Assembly: GCF_024707525.1 (NCBI RefSeq)
Contig: NZ_CP062231.1
Span: 930,001-994,000, forward strand
Origin: Rhizobium sp. TH2
GTDB taxonomy: Bacteria; Pseudomonadota; Alphaproteobacteria; Rhizobiales; Rhizobiaceae
Length of the DNA stretch: 64,000 nt
Reading direction: 5' to 3'
Shown: piece by piece, positions 18,304 through 26,729 of the stretch
Layout: each line of letters opens with the position of its first letter
How positions within the stretch are numbered: position 1 is the first letter of the stretch
Notes under the pieces: generated by a model
The model's database searches: none
Told to the model about the DNA's origin: nothing
Seen by the model: only the letters and a program-made list of their open reading frames with translations
Made by a program: the position numbers and the translations under genes

Positions 18304-19418
18304 AGAGAGCTTTCGCGCTCGCAATGGCATTGTTGATGGCGTTGGGCAGTCTTCCGGAGATGGCGAATGCCGCCTCGGTCGCCCGTATCAAGGACATCGC
18401 CTCGCTGCAGTCCGGGCGCGACAACCAGCTCATCGGCTACGGTCTCGTGGTCGGCCTGCAGGGCACCGGCGACAGCCTGAGGGCATCGCCCTTCACCGAG
18501 CAGTCGCTGCGCGCGATGTTGGAGAATCTCGGCATTTCCACCCAGGGCGGCGAGAATCGTTCGAAGAATATCGCTGCGGTCATGGTCACCGCCAATCTGC
18601 CGCCCTTCGCCAGCCCCGGCTCGCGCATGGATGTGTCGGTCAGTTCACTGGGCGATGCGACATCGCTGCGTGGCGGCACGCTGGTCATGACGTCGCTGAC
18701 CGGCGCCGACGGGCAGATCTATGCCGTCGCCCAGGGCGCCATCATCGTTTCCGGATTTTCGGCGACGGGTGATGCCGCACAGCTCACACAGGGCGTAACG
18801 ACGTCGGGCCGTGTACCCAACGGCGCCATCATCGAGCGACCGCTGCCTTCGAGGTTCAAGGATTCGGTCAACCTGGTCCTGCAATTGCGCAATCCCGATT
18901 TCTCCACCGCGGTTCGCATGTCCGACACGATCAACGCATTCGCGGCAACGACCTATGGCGGCCGCATCGCATCGGTCAACGACAACCAGGAGGTCGTTGT
19001 CGAGAAACCGCGCAATGCGGATCTCGCCCGGCTGATGGCCGAGATCGAGAACCTGACGGTCGAGGCGGATGCGCCGGCACGCGTTGTCATCAATGAACGA
19101 ACCGGCACGATCGTCATCGGCGCCGATGTCCGGATCTCGCAGGTCGCAGTCAGCTACGGCACGCTCACCGTGCAGGTCAGCGAGAACCCGACCGTGGTCC
19201 AGCCTCTACCCTTCTCGGATGGCGTTACCGCGATACAGCCTTCGACGGATATCATCGCCGACCAGGCTGGCAGCAAGGTGGCGATCCTTTCCGGTCCCAA
19301 TCTCAAAACCCTGGTATCCGGCCTCAACAGTATCGGCGTGAAGCCCGACGGCATCATCGCCATCCTGCAGGGCATCAAGTCGGCCGGCGCACTTCATGCG
19401 GAGCTCGTGTTGCAATGA
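18300..19418 (+). CDS. flgI: Flagellar P-ring protein FlgI
   Basis: FlgI forms the periplasmic P-ring bushing. The 372-residue product has a signal peptide cleaved near NAAS and the family signature ARIKDIASLQSGRDNQLIGY. Conserved VGLQGTGDSL and GVKPDGIIAILQGIKSAGAL also occur. It lies between flgA and motE with four-base overlaps on both sides. Confidence 0.97.
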   Translation: MKRAFALAMALLMALGSLPEMANAASVARIKDIASLQSGRDNQLIGYGLVVGLQGTGDSLRASPFTEQSLRAMLENLGISTQGGENRSKNIAAVMVTANLPPFASPGSRMDVSVSSLGDATSLRGGTLVMTSLTGADGQIYAVAQGAIIVSGFSATGDAAQLTQGVTTSGRVPNGAIIERPLPSRFKDSVNLVLQLRNPDFSTAVRMSDTINAFAATTYGGRIASVNDNQEVVVEKPRNADLARLMAEIENLTVEADAPARVVINERTGTIVIGADVRISQVAVSYGTLTVQVSENPTVVQPLPFSDGVTAIQPSTDIIADQAGSKVAILSGPNLKTLVSGLNSIGVKPDGIIAILQGIKSAGALHAELVLQ

Positions 19419-19939
19419 CGACTTTGAAGAGGTTTGCCCGTATAGCCGTTGCACCGGCACTCGTCCTGCTGGTCGGATCGCTCTCCGGGGCGCTCGCGCT
19501 GGAAGAAAAGCCGAAGCCCGCCGTCAAGACGGCGCGCGAGGAGATCAAGGCGTTCTGCGCCAACATCGCCGATTCAGCCCGCGACCAGCGCTACCTTCTC
19601 CAGCGCGAGGAACTCGCCAAGCTCCAGGCGCAGGTGGATGACCGCATCGCGCAACTCGAGAAGCGCAAGTCGGAATATGAAGGCTGGCTCAAGCAGCGCA
19701 ACGATTTCCTCAAGAAGGCGGAAGGCGGGCTCGTCGATATCTACAAGGGCATGAAACCGGATGCCGCGGCCGGCCAGCTCAACCTGATCGATCCCAATCT
19801 GGCCTCAGCCATCATCATGAAGCTTTCGCCACGCCAGTCCAGCCAGATCCTTGCCGAGATGGATCCGAAGAAGGCCGCGGCCTTGACTGAGATCATCTCG
19901 GCCGCAGGCAGCCGCAATATGCAGAGGAATCCATCATGA
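19415..19939 (+). CDS. motE: Periplasmic chaperone of MotC, MotE (MgtE-N-like)
   Basis: MotE in Sinorhizobium is a periplasmic chaperone needed for stability of MotC and acts as a disulfide-linked dimer. This 174-residue product has a signal peptide, a charged coiled-coil region (about residues 60-105) and a C-terminal MgtE-N-like helical motif (NLASAIIMKLSPRQSSQILA). Its single mature Cys48 is in the right region for the dimer disulfide. It overlaps both flgI and flgH. Confidence 0.88.
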   Translation: MTTLKRFARIAVAPALVLLVGSLSGALALEEKPKPAVKTAREEIKAFCANIADSARDQRYLLQREELAKLQAQVDDRIAQLEKRKSEYEGWLKQRNDFLKKAEGGLVDIYKGMKPDAAAGQLNLIDPNLASAIIMKLSPRQSSQILAEMDPKKAAALTEIISAAGSRNMQRNPS

Positions 19940-20649
19940 AGTCTAAGCTTGCGGCGGTCCTGGTTACGACGGCGGCGCTCACGGGCTGCTCCGGCCAGGC
20001 GATCAAGGATCTCAACCGCGCGCCGGCCATGAGCCCAATCGGTGCGGGCCTCAATCTCGCCAAGACCAACGAACTGGCGCTCTATCCCAAGGAACCTCAG
20101 CAGGTGGCGACCGGCTACTCGCTGTGGAGCGATGAGAGATCGGCGCTCTTCAAGGACGCACGCGCGCTGAAGATCGGCGACATCCTGACGGTCACGATCA
20201 ATATCGACGACAAGGCCTCGTTCGACAACACGACGGAACGCAGCCGCGAAAGCTCCTGGGCCAAGAAGTTCAACCTGTTCGGCTCCGATACCCATAACGA
20301 CCATGGTCTCGATGCGTCGATCAGCAACTCGTCGAGTTCGGACGCCAAGGGCGATGGCTCGATCGAGCGCAAGGAAAAGCTCGACCTTCAGGTGGCCGTG
20401 GTTGTCACCGGCGTCATGGACAACGGCAATCTCCTGATCTCAGGTTCGCAGGAAGTCCGGGTGAACCAGGAACTGCGCGTCCTCAATCTCGCCGGTATCG
20501 CCCGGCCATACGATGTCGATGCCGACAACAAGATCTCCTACGAGAAGATCGCCGAAGCCCGCATCTCCTATGGTGGCCGTGGACGGCTCTCCGAAATTCA
20601 GAACGCACCGGTCGGCCAGCAGGTCATCGATGTTTTCTCACCGTTCTAG
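19936..20649 (+). CDS. flgH: Flagellar L-ring lipoprotein FlgH
   Basis: FlgH forms the outer-membrane L-ring. The 237-residue product has a lipoprotein signal peptide with lipobox ALTGC (Cys18). The conserved core includes YSLWSDERSALFKDARALKI and GDILTVTI, followed by the Ser-rich hinge and the C-terminal QVIDVFSPF. Operon position between motE and fliL is standard for rhizobia. Confidence 0.96.
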   Translation: MKSKLAAVLVTTAALTGCSGQAIKDLNRAPAMSPIGAGLNLAKTNELALYPKEPQQVATGYSLWSDERSALFKDARALKIGDILTVTINIDDKASFDNTTERSRESSWAKKFNLFGSDTHNDHGLDASISNSSSSDAKGDGSIERKEKLDLQVAVVVTGVMDNGNLLISGSQEVRVNQELRVLNLAGIARPYDVDADNKISYEKIAEARISYGGRGRLSEIQNAPVGQQVIDVFSPF

Positions 20650-20663
20650 TCTGGAAAAGCCCG

Positions 20664-21176
20664 ATGCTTGACGAAACGATGGGCCAGGCGCCCGCCAAAA
20701 AGTGGTCCGGGCTGATCATGACCATCGCGGCGGTGGGTGTCGTCACTGTCATCGCCGGCGCCGGCGGATGGATTTTGGGCGGCATGCTGACGCCCGATGT
20801 CGCGAAGCCGAAAATTGCCGAGCAGCCGGAATTGGCTGCAGCGGCCCCCGAAGGCGAGAAGGAAGACGGCCTGCCGCGCATCTCGACCGAAGCCAATGGC
20901 GTGATCCAGCTCGAACCGATCACCACCAATCTTGCCTTCCCGACGGATCGCTGGGTGCGGCTCGAAGTGGCGCTGCTGTTCAAGGACAAGCCCGACGTCA
21001 AGCTCGCCGAAACCATCCACCAGGATATCGCGGTCTATCTGCGCACGGTTTCGCTGCAGCAGATCGAGGGGCCGCGCGGCTTCCAGTATCTCAAGGAGGA
21101 CCTTGAGGAGCGCATCGACATGATCTCCGAAGGCAAGGTCTCCAGATTGATGTTCAGGACATTTCTGATCCAATGA
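20664..21176 (+). CDS. fliL: Flagellar basal body-associated protein FliL
   Basis: FliL supports stator function around the motor. The 170-residue product has a membrane helix near residues 15-36 (LIMTIAAVGVVTVIAGAGGW), a periplasmic linker, and a C-terminal domain ending VSRLMFRTFLIQ, the characteristic FliL terminus. It overlaps fliP by four bases. A second protein of similar layout is encoded at 42624. Confidence 0.94.
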   Translation: MLDETMGQAPAKKWSGLIMTIAAVGVVTVIAGAGGWILGGMLTPDVAKPKIAEQPELAAAAPEGEKEDGLPRISTEANGVIQLEPITTNLAFPTDRWVRLEVALLFKDKPDVKLAETIHQDIAVYLRTVSLQQIEGPRGFQYLKEDLEERIDMISEGKVSRLMFRTFLIQ

Positions 21177-21931
21177 CCCGTCACGCTCTCCGGAAGATCG
21201 CCATCGCCTTCGTCGTCATCCTGCTTTCGAGCCTGGCGGGCGGCGCGCTGGCGCAGACGACGACGCCCGATATTCTCAATACGCCGGTCAACGGTTCGGT
21301 CGCCAACTGGATCATCCGGACCTTCGGCCTGCTCACCATCCTCTCGGTGGCGCCCGGCATCCTGGTCATGGTCACCAGCTTTCCGCGCTTCATCATTGCC
21401 TTCTCGATCCTGCGGTCGGGCATGGGACTGGCGAGCACGCCGTCCAACATGATCCTGACGAGCCTCGCGCTGTTCATGACCTTCTTCGTCATGGCGCCGA
21501 CGCTCGACCGGGCCTGGCGTGACGGCGCGCAGCCATTGCTCGCCGAACAGATCACCGAGGCGGAGGCGCTGCAGCGCGTGTCCGTGCCTTTCCGCGAATT
21601 CATGGCCGCCAACACACGCGACAAGGACCTCAAGCTGTTTGCCGATATCGCCACCGAACGCGGCCAACAGACCACGACCGGCGGCCAGGTCGACCTCCGG
21701 GTCCTGGTTCCCGCATTCATGATCTCGGAAATCCGGCGTGGCTTCGAGATCGGCTTCCTGATCGTGCTGCCGTTCCTGGTCATCGACCTGGTCGTGGCGA
21801 CGATCACCATGGCGATGGGCATGATGATGCTGCCGCCGACCTCGATCTCTTTGCCGTTCAAGATATTGTTCTTCGTGCTGATCGATGGCTGGAACCTGCT
21901 TGTCGGCAGTCTCGTGCGGTCGTTCTCTTAG
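21173..21931 (+). CDS. fliP: Flagellar export gate protein FliP
   Basis: FliP is a core subunit of the type III export gate. It has 252 residues with a cleavable signal peptide (AGGALAQTT, near residue 27) and four further membrane segments. The FliP signatures VMVTSFPRFIIAFSILR and GFEIGFLIVLPFLVIDLVVA are present. It is the last gene of the long rightward operon starting at flgF and is followed by a terminator hairpin. Confidence 0.97.
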   Translation: MTRHALRKIAIAFVVILLSSLAGGALAQTTTPDILNTPVNGSVANWIIRTFGLLTILSVAPGILVMVTSFPRFIIAFSILRSGMGLASTPSNMILTSLALFMTFFVMAPTLDRAWRDGAQPLLAEQITEAEALQRVSVPFREFMAANTRDKDLKLFADIATERGQQTTTGGQVDLRVLVPAFMISEIRRGFEIGFLIVLPFLVIDLVVATITMAMGMMMLPPTSISLPFKILFFVLIDGWNLLVGSLVRSFS

Positions 21932-21964
21932 ACACCCAAACAATCAAAACGATACGATTCCGTA

Positions 21965-21996
21965 AAAGGCGCGCTAGAACTAGCTAGCGCGTCTTT
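21965..21996 (+). terminator. Terminator after fliP
   Basis: A 13-bp stem with one G-T wobble (AAAGGCGCGCTAG at 21965-21977 and CTAGCGCGTCTTT at 21984-21996), loop AACTAG, followed by the T-rich ACCTTTCGTTTT. It closes the flgF-fliP operon before flaA. Confidence 0.82.
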
Positions 21997-22122
21997 ACCT
22001 TTCGTTTTCTATGAATTGAGCGGTCCGGCGGCTGGGTCCTCCGATTAAGACAAACGCAAGCATTGAAACCAATAGTAGCCCTCACACGACAGTAAGGACC
22101 CGAACGAAAAACGGGCCGAGTG

Positions 22123-22177
22123 GCATGAAGCCGAACCGTCGTCACCGGTAAAATTCGCATGAACCCGGTATGTCCCT
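22123..22177 (+). promoter_or_regulatory. Conserved flagellin leader element, flaA copy
   Basis: Three blocks shared with the flaB and flaC leaders: GCATGAAGC (22123-22131), CCGGT (22145-22149) and CCGGTATGTCCCT (22165-22177). The last block ends 31 bp before the start codon. The elements could be core promoter plus 5' UTR, or the target of an RNA-binding regulator such as FlbT. Confidence 0.6.
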
Positions 22178-22208
22178 CATCTGTAACGCGTATTAAAGGG
22201 ACACCCCC

Positions 22209-23171
22209 ATGAGCAGCATTATGACTAACAACTCCGCGATCGCGGCCCTTTCCACCCTGCGTTCGATTTCGCAGGACATGGAAAAGACGCAGAACCGGGT
22301 TTCCACGGGTTATCGCGTCGCTGACGCTTCCGACAACGCCGCCTACTGGTCGATCGCTACCACGATGCGTTCCGACAACAAGGCACTGTCCACTGTCCAG
22401 GACGCGCTTGGTCTGGCAGCTGCCAAGACCGATACTGCTTTCACCGGTCTGAACACGGCCATCGACGTCGTCTCCGAAATCAAGGCCAAGCTCGTTGCCG
22501 CCCGCGAACCGGGTGTCGACAAGACCAAGATCAATTCGGAACTGACCGAACTCAAGAACCAGTTGGTCTCGATCTCCGAGTCCGCTTCGTTCTCCGGCCA
22601 GAATTGGCTCTACAACGACGACTCGACTGCCAACACGACGGTCGAAATGGTCGGTTCGTTCAACCGCAAGGCTGACAACTCCGTTTCCGTCGGCGTGCTC
22701 GAATTCGACACCAGCACATCGACGCTCGTCGATACCTTCGACGCGGAAGGTGGCTTGCTGACAAGCACGATCACCATCACCACCGGCACCGGCACCAACA
22801 CGACGGCCGCCAGCTTCTTCCTGGTTGATGCTTCGTCGCAGACTGCTTCTTCCGGCACTGAAATCGAGCTCTCGACAACCACCACGGACGCTGACCTCGA
22901 CGGCATGATCTCCGCTGTCGACTCGATGCTGACCACGATGACCGACGCTGCCGCGACCCTCGGCGCCGCCAACACCCGCATCACCATGCAGGACAATTTC
23001 GTTGCCGACCTGATGGACGTGATCGACAAGGGCATTGGCCGCCTGGTCGATGCCGACATGAACGAAGAGTCGACCCGCCTCAAGGCGCTCCAGACCCAGC
23101 AGCAGCTCGGTATCCAGGCGCTCTCGATCGCCAACTCGAACTCCGAGAACATCCTGTCGCTCTTCCGTTAA
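22209..23171 (+). CDS. flaA: Flagellin FlaA
   Basis: The first of three tandem flagellins, 320 residues. The N-terminal D0/D1 helices (residues 1-140, ending ESASFSGQNWLYNDD) and the C-terminal helix (LKALQTQQQLGIQALSIANS, LSLFR) are canonical. The central variable part is short and Thr/Ser-rich, typical of rhizobial complex filaments built from several flagellins. Named by order; FlaA is the principal subunit in Sinorhizobium. GGGACACC precedes the ATG. It has its own leader and terminator. Confidence 0.95.
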   Translation: MSSIMTNNSAIAALSTLRSISQDMEKTQNRVSTGYRVADASDNAAYWSIATTMRSDNKALSTVQDALGLAAAKTDTAFTGLNTAIDVVSEIKAKLVAAREPGVDKTKINSELTELKNQLVSISESASFSGQNWLYNDDSTANTTVEMVGSFNRKADNSVSVGVLEFDTSTSTLVDTFDAEGGLLTSTITITTGTGTNTTAASFFLVDASSQTASSGTEIELSTTTTDADLDGMISAVDSMLTTMTDAAATLGAANTRITMQDNFVADLMDVIDKGIGRLVDADMNEESTRLKALQTQQQLGIQALSIANSNSENILSLFR

Positions 23172-23197
23172 TCCGGAAAGCATCAGGGTCAATAAAG

Positions 23198-23227
23198 AGC
23201 CGCCCGGGGACTCCTGGGCGGCTTTTT
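23198..23227 (+). terminator. Terminator after flaA
   Basis: Perfect 8-bp stem AGCCGCCC (23198-23205) and GGGCGGCT (23216-23223), loop GGGGACTCCT, followed by a run of T. A textbook rho-independent terminator 26 bp after the flaA stop. Confidence 0.92.
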
Positions 23228-23354
23228 CGTGCCGAATTTTTTATGGCTAACAAACGTGGTTAATAGCTATCCAACCTTCAAGGTTCCTTAACCTTAACGG
23301 TGTTTATTGGATCTCATAGAAACGACGGGCTGACCTTAATACACCGGTTAGCTG

Positions 23355-23402
23355 GCATGAAGCTGTCCATCGTTACCGGTTCTGACATCCCGGAATGTCC
23401 CT
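23355..23402 (+). promoter_or_regulatory. Conserved flagellin leader element, flaB copy
   Basis: The same three blocks as at flaA and flaC: GCATGAAGC (23355-23363), CCGGT (23376-23380) and CCGGAATGTCCCT (23390-23402), the last ending 37 bp before the flaB ATG. An inverted repeat AAGGTT-CCTT-AACCTT lies upstream at 23280-23295. Confidence 0.6.
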
Positions 23403-23439
23403 TCCAATTATTTACCCGTTCCAGAGGGGCAGTACGAAT

Positions 23440-24402
23440 ATGACGAGTATCATCACCAACACCGCTGCAATGGCGGCTCTTGCTACCCTGCGCTCCATCG
23501 GCCAGGACATGGAAGAGACCCAGAGCCACGTATCCTCGGGCCTTCGCGTCAACCGCGCTGCCGACAACGCCGCTTACTGGTCGATCGCAACTACCATGCG
23601 CTCGGACAACAAGGCACTCTCCACCGTTCAGGACGCCCTCGGTCTGGGTGCAGCCAAGACGGACACCGCCTATACCGGCCTGAACTCGGCGATCGACGTG
23701 GTCACCGAAATCAAGGCCAAGCTCGTCGCCGCCCGCGAACCGGGCGTTGATAAGGACAAGATCGACTCGGAACTTACCGAGCTGAAGAACCAGCTGGTAT
23801 CGATCTCCGAATCGGCCTCCTTCTCGGGCGAGAACTGGCTCTACAATGACGACGCGACCATTAACACGACGGTCGAAATGGTCGGTTCGTTCAACCGTGC
23901 AGCCGACAACACCGTTTCGGTCGGTATCCTCGAGTTCGACACCTCCACCTCCACACTCGTCGATACGTTTGATGCTGCCAACGGCCTGCTGACCGGCGAC
24001 GTCGTCGTCACGACCGGCACCGGCACCAACACGACATCCGCCACGTACTTCCTGGTGAATGCATCGTCGCAGACCGTGGCTTCCGGCGTCGAAATCGCGC
24101 TCGACTCCACGACCACGTCCACCGATATCGACGGCATGATCTCCGCAGTGGAATCCATGCTGGCATCGATGACCGACTCCGCGGCCACGATCGGCTCGAC
24201 CAACATGCGCATCGAGTTGCAGGACAACTTCGTTGCCGACCTGATGGACGTGATCGACAAGGGCATCGGCCGTCTGGTCGACGCCGACATGAACGAAGAG
24301 TCAACCAAGCTCAAAGCCCTGCAGACGCAGCAGCAGCTCGGCATCCAGTCGCTCTCGATCGCCAACTCCAATTCCGAAAACGTGCTCTCGCTCTTCCGTT
24401 AA
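23440..24402 (+). CDS. flaB: Flagellin FlaB
   Basis: Second tandem flagellin, also 320 residues from the ATG at 23440. The frame is open upstream to 23395, but that stretch is the conserved leader. N- and C-terminal helices are nearly identical to FlaA (AADNAAYWSIATTMRSDNKA-type D1; ENVLSLFR end), and differences concentrate in the central region and in small exchanges. It probably builds the complex filament with FlaA as a secondary subunit. Confidence 0.94.
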   Translation: MTSIITNTAAMAALATLRSIGQDMEETQSHVSSGLRVNRAADNAAYWSIATTMRSDNKALSTVQDALGLGAAKTDTAYTGLNSAIDVVTEIKAKLVAAREPGVDKDKIDSELTELKNQLVSISESASFSGENWLYNDDATINTTVEMVGSFNRAADNTVSVGILEFDTSTSTLVDTFDAANGLLTGDVVVTTGTGTNTTSATYFLVNASSQTVASGVEIALDSTTTSTDIDGMISAVESMLASMTDSAATIGSTNMRIELQDNFVADLMDVIDKGIGRLVDADMNEESTKLKALQTQQQLGIQSLSIANSNSENVLSLFR

Positions 24403-24430
24403 GAACGAGCCACTTCGGTCTGATATCAAG

Positions 24431-24457
24431 CGCCGGCTGCCCAGCAGCCGGCGTTTT
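24431..24457 (+). terminator. Terminator after flaB
   Basis: Perfect 10-bp stem CGCCGGCTGC (24431-24440) and GCAGCCGGCG (24444-24453), loop CCA, then TTTT. A strong rho-independent terminator 28 bp after the flaB stop. Confidence 0.93.
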
Positions 24458-24679
24458 CCGTTTCTCCACGACTTCCCGCAGCAACGCACCGGGAGGTCGT
24501 TTCCGTTTGGGGACAAAGTCAGCCTGCCGCAAGCTTCGACAGCCAGAATAGCATCGCAGGCATTTGTGCCGGCGGGGTTGCCGTGGTGTTCATGATGGAC
24601 GCCGCTCGACTGCTGCAGACGTTGCCAATTTTAGACGTTATTAATGTTGTTTAATAATTCCTGACTCGGCGCTGGTCTG

Positions 24680-24694
24680 TTAACCGCTGGTTAA
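24680..24694. promoter_or_regulatory. CtrA-type box TTAA-N7-TTAA upstream of flaC
   Basis: TTAACCGCTGGTTAA, a full match to the CtrA consensus with inverted TTAAC/GTTAA arms, 138 bp before the flaC start codon and 65 bp upstream of the conserved leader. GACTC (a CcrM methylation site) lies 12 bp upstream. Confidence 0.6.
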
Positions 24695-24759
24695 CCATGA
24701 ATGTTTACATAGAATTAAAGAATGGCGGATCGGTCACCCAGGGCAAAGCGGTGCCGATA

Positions 24760-24808
24760 GCATGAAGCGTAGCTGCCATTGCCGGTGCGTAGACTCCGGA
24801 ATGTCCCT
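24760..24808 (+). promoter_or_regulatory. Conserved flagellin leader element, flaC copy
   Basis: Third instance of the shared blocks: GCATGAAGC (24760-24768), CCGGT (24782-24786) and CCGGAATGTCCCT (24796-24808), ending 24 bp before the ATG at 24833. The last 13-base block is identical to that of flaB. Confidence 0.6.
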
Positions 24809-24832
24809 GAAACTCCCTATGGGGCAAAGAAT

Positions 24833-25795
24833 ATGACCAGCATGATGACCAATGCAGCCGCTATGGCTGCCCTGCAGACCCTCCGCGACATCAATCAGAA
24901 GATGGAAACGACGCAGCAGCGCGTTTCATCCGGCTACCGGGTGGAAACGGCGTCGGACAATGCCGCCTATTGGTCGATCGCAACGACCATGCGTTCGGAC
25001 AACAAGGCGCTGTCCACCGTTCAGGACGCCCTCGGACTGGGCGCGGCGAAAACCGACACCGCCTATACCGGTCTCGAATCGGCGATCGACGTGGTCACGG
25101 AAATCAAGGCCAAGCTGGTCGCGGCACGCGAGCCGGGCGTCGACAAGAACAAGATCAACGAAGAATTGCGCGAGTTGAAGGCACAGTTGCAGTCGATCGC
25201 GGAATCGGCGTCGTTCTCCGGCGAGAACTGGCTGTACAACGACACCACGTTTCCGCCGACAACGGTCGAGATGGTGGGCTCGTTCAATCGCGCGTCGGAT
25301 GGCACCGTTGCCGTCGAGACACTCGAATTCGACACACGCACATCGACGCTGATCGACACCAATGATGCGGGACAGGGCATCCTGACGCGCGCCGTGGTTA
25401 CGACCCAGATGGTCGGTACGACGCCCACCGCTTCGACATACTTCCTCCTCAATGCCGGCTCCACCACTGCCGCGAGCGGGACCGAGGTCGGCCTTTCCAC
25501 CACGACCACCGATCTGGAAGTCGACGGCATGATCTCGGCAGTCGATGCCATGCTGATGACGCTCACGGATTCGGCGGCGACGCTCGGTTCGATCAACATG
25601 CGTATCGAGATGCAGGACGAATTCGTGTCGACGTTGATGGACGTGATCGATAAGGGCATCGGTCGTCTCGTCGATGCCGACATGAACGAGGAATCGACGC
25701 GGTTGAAAGCACTGCAGACGCAGCAGCAGCTTGGTATCCAGGCGCTTTCGATCGCCAATTCCAACGCCGAAAACATCCTCCAGCTCTTCAAGTAA
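24833..25795 (+). CDS. flaC: Flagellin FlaC (third tandem flagellin)
   Basis: Third tandem flagellin, again exactly 320 residues from the ATG at 24833. It is the most divergent copy: RELKAQLQSIAESA replaces the SELTELKNQLVSISESA of the other two, and the C-terminus is ILQLFK rather than LSLFR. D0/D1 helices are otherwise conserved. The symbol follows gene order; it may correspond to flaD or flaC of Sinorhizobium. It has a larger regulatory region than its neighbours. Confidence 0.92.
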   Translation: MTSMMTNAAAMAALQTLRDINQKMETTQQRVSSGYRVETASDNAAYWSIATTMRSDNKALSTVQDALGLGAAKTDTAYTGLESAIDVVTEIKAKLVAAREPGVDKNKINEELRELKAQLQSIAESASFSGENWLYNDTTFPPTTVEMVGSFNRASDGTVAVETLEFDTRTSTLIDTNDAGQGILTRAVVTTQMVGTTPTASTYFLLNAGSTTAASGTEVGLSTTTTDLEVDGMISAVDAMLMTLTDSAATLGSINMRIEMQDEFVSTLMDVIDKGIGRLVDADMNEESTRLKALQTQQQLGIQALSIANSNAENILQLFK

Positions 25796-25920
25796 GAGCC
25801 GGGATGGGCGCGCCGGCCGGGGCATATCGAGGCTCCGGCAGTCTCCGCCAGATTTGATTCGGGAGAACCTCGGGTGGCCGGACCGGTCGGCATCTGAGGG
25901 TTTGGGAACACCCGTTCCAC

Positions 25921-25985
25921 CGCGCCGCCGGTCATCGGCGCGGAATGGGGAAGTTGGGCCGCGTTATTGCCCTGACGCGGCCCAA
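25921..25985 (+). terminator. Double hairpin terminator region after flaC
   Basis: Two successive inverted repeats: CGCGCCG (25921-25927) with CGGCGCG (25936-25942), then a perfect 11-bp pair TTGGGCCGCGT (25954-25964) and ACGCGGCCCAA (25975-25985). There is no strong T run; TTTCATCTT follows within 15 bases. Likely the flaC transcript end. Confidence 0.65.
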
Positions 25986-26069
25986 TGCATTTCATCTTCG
26001 CACAAGATTGAACTTCTAGTTTTCCGCATCAAGAGGCCGCTCCTGTGTCGCGGCAGACTCCAGAGAAAG

Positions 26070-26729
26070 ATGGCGGCGGCGATGAATGCCATGCTGACGA
26101 AGTATCTCAAGGATTTCAGCGTTCCGGAATCCACCGCGCTGGTCGAGACCAACATCCTTTCGAGCCTTGCCGGTTCGCCGCTCGACGACCTCGGATTTTT
26201 CGCCGAGCCGGAGCCGGCCATCGACCTGGAAGCCGAGCGCGAGGCGGCACGCCAGGAAGGCCATGCCGCGGCAGTCGCCGAATGCGAGGAGCGCTTCGCT
26301 GGCGATCTCGCGGCCATCGCCGAAGAGCATTCGCACGAAATGCAGGCGATGCACGAACAGCACGAAAACGAGATCATGAGCGTGATCCATGCGCGGTTCT
26401 TCGACATGACGCTCGCCATTTCGCAATCGGTCGCCGACCAGGCGCTTCAGGTCCTGCTGCCCGTCGTGGAAGCGGATCTCGCCCGCCGTTCGATCGCGGC
26501 GCTTGCCGACGCGGTCCACAATGCCTTCATCGAGGAAAAGGCGGCTGAAGTTCTGGTGCGCGGCCCGGGGCGTCTCTTCGAACTGCTCAAGCCGCGGCTC
26601 GAAGCCGATGGCGTTCCCTGCCGGCACATGGAAGCCGAGATGACGGACATTTTCGTTGAGATCAACGAGACCGTGCTGACGACGCGGCTGTCGGTCTGGG
26701 CGCAGTCGCTTGCCGAGGTGATGGAATGA
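26070..26729 (+). CDS. FliH-like flagellar protein upstream of motB
   Basis: A 219-residue soluble protein in the place of an uncharacterised conserved gene before motB in Sinorhizobium. The middle (residues ~45-100) is a charged coiled coil ([20 protein letters not shown]). The C-terminal half ([20 protein letters not shown] ... [20 protein letters not shown]) has the layout of FliH/SctL stator proteins of the export ATPase. No other fliH is visible in this cluster, so it is a good FliH candidate. It overlaps motB by four bases. The start could also be 26082. Confidence 0.7.
   Translation: MAAAMNAMLTKYLKDFSVPESTALVETNILSSLAGSPLDDLGFFAEPEPAIDLEAEREAARQEGHAAAVAECEERFAGDLAAIAEEHSHEMQAMHEQHENEIMSVIHARFFDMTLAISQSVADQALQVLLPVVEADLARRSIAALADAVHNAFIEEKAAEVLVRGPGRLFELLKPRLEADGVPCRHMEAEMTDIFVEINETVLTTRLSVWAQSLAEVME

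Larger units (their letters stand above)
24458..24832 (+). promoter_or_regulatory. Long upstream region of the third flagellin gene
   Basis: About 375 bp without a gene between the flaB terminator and the flaC start. The right half is AT-rich and holds TTAA-N6-TTAA at 24641-24654, TTAA-N7-TTAA at 24680-24694, GANTC sites at 24663-24667 and 24792-24796, and the conserved flagellin leader at 24760-24808. The left half (24458-24600) shows nothing recognisable. Confidence 0.55.

Noticed and set aside
24751..24758. Sigma28-like -10 (GCCGATAG) before flaC
   Set aside because: No TAAA-type -35 at the right distance, the match is absent from flaB and poor in flaA, and rhizobia generally lack FliA.
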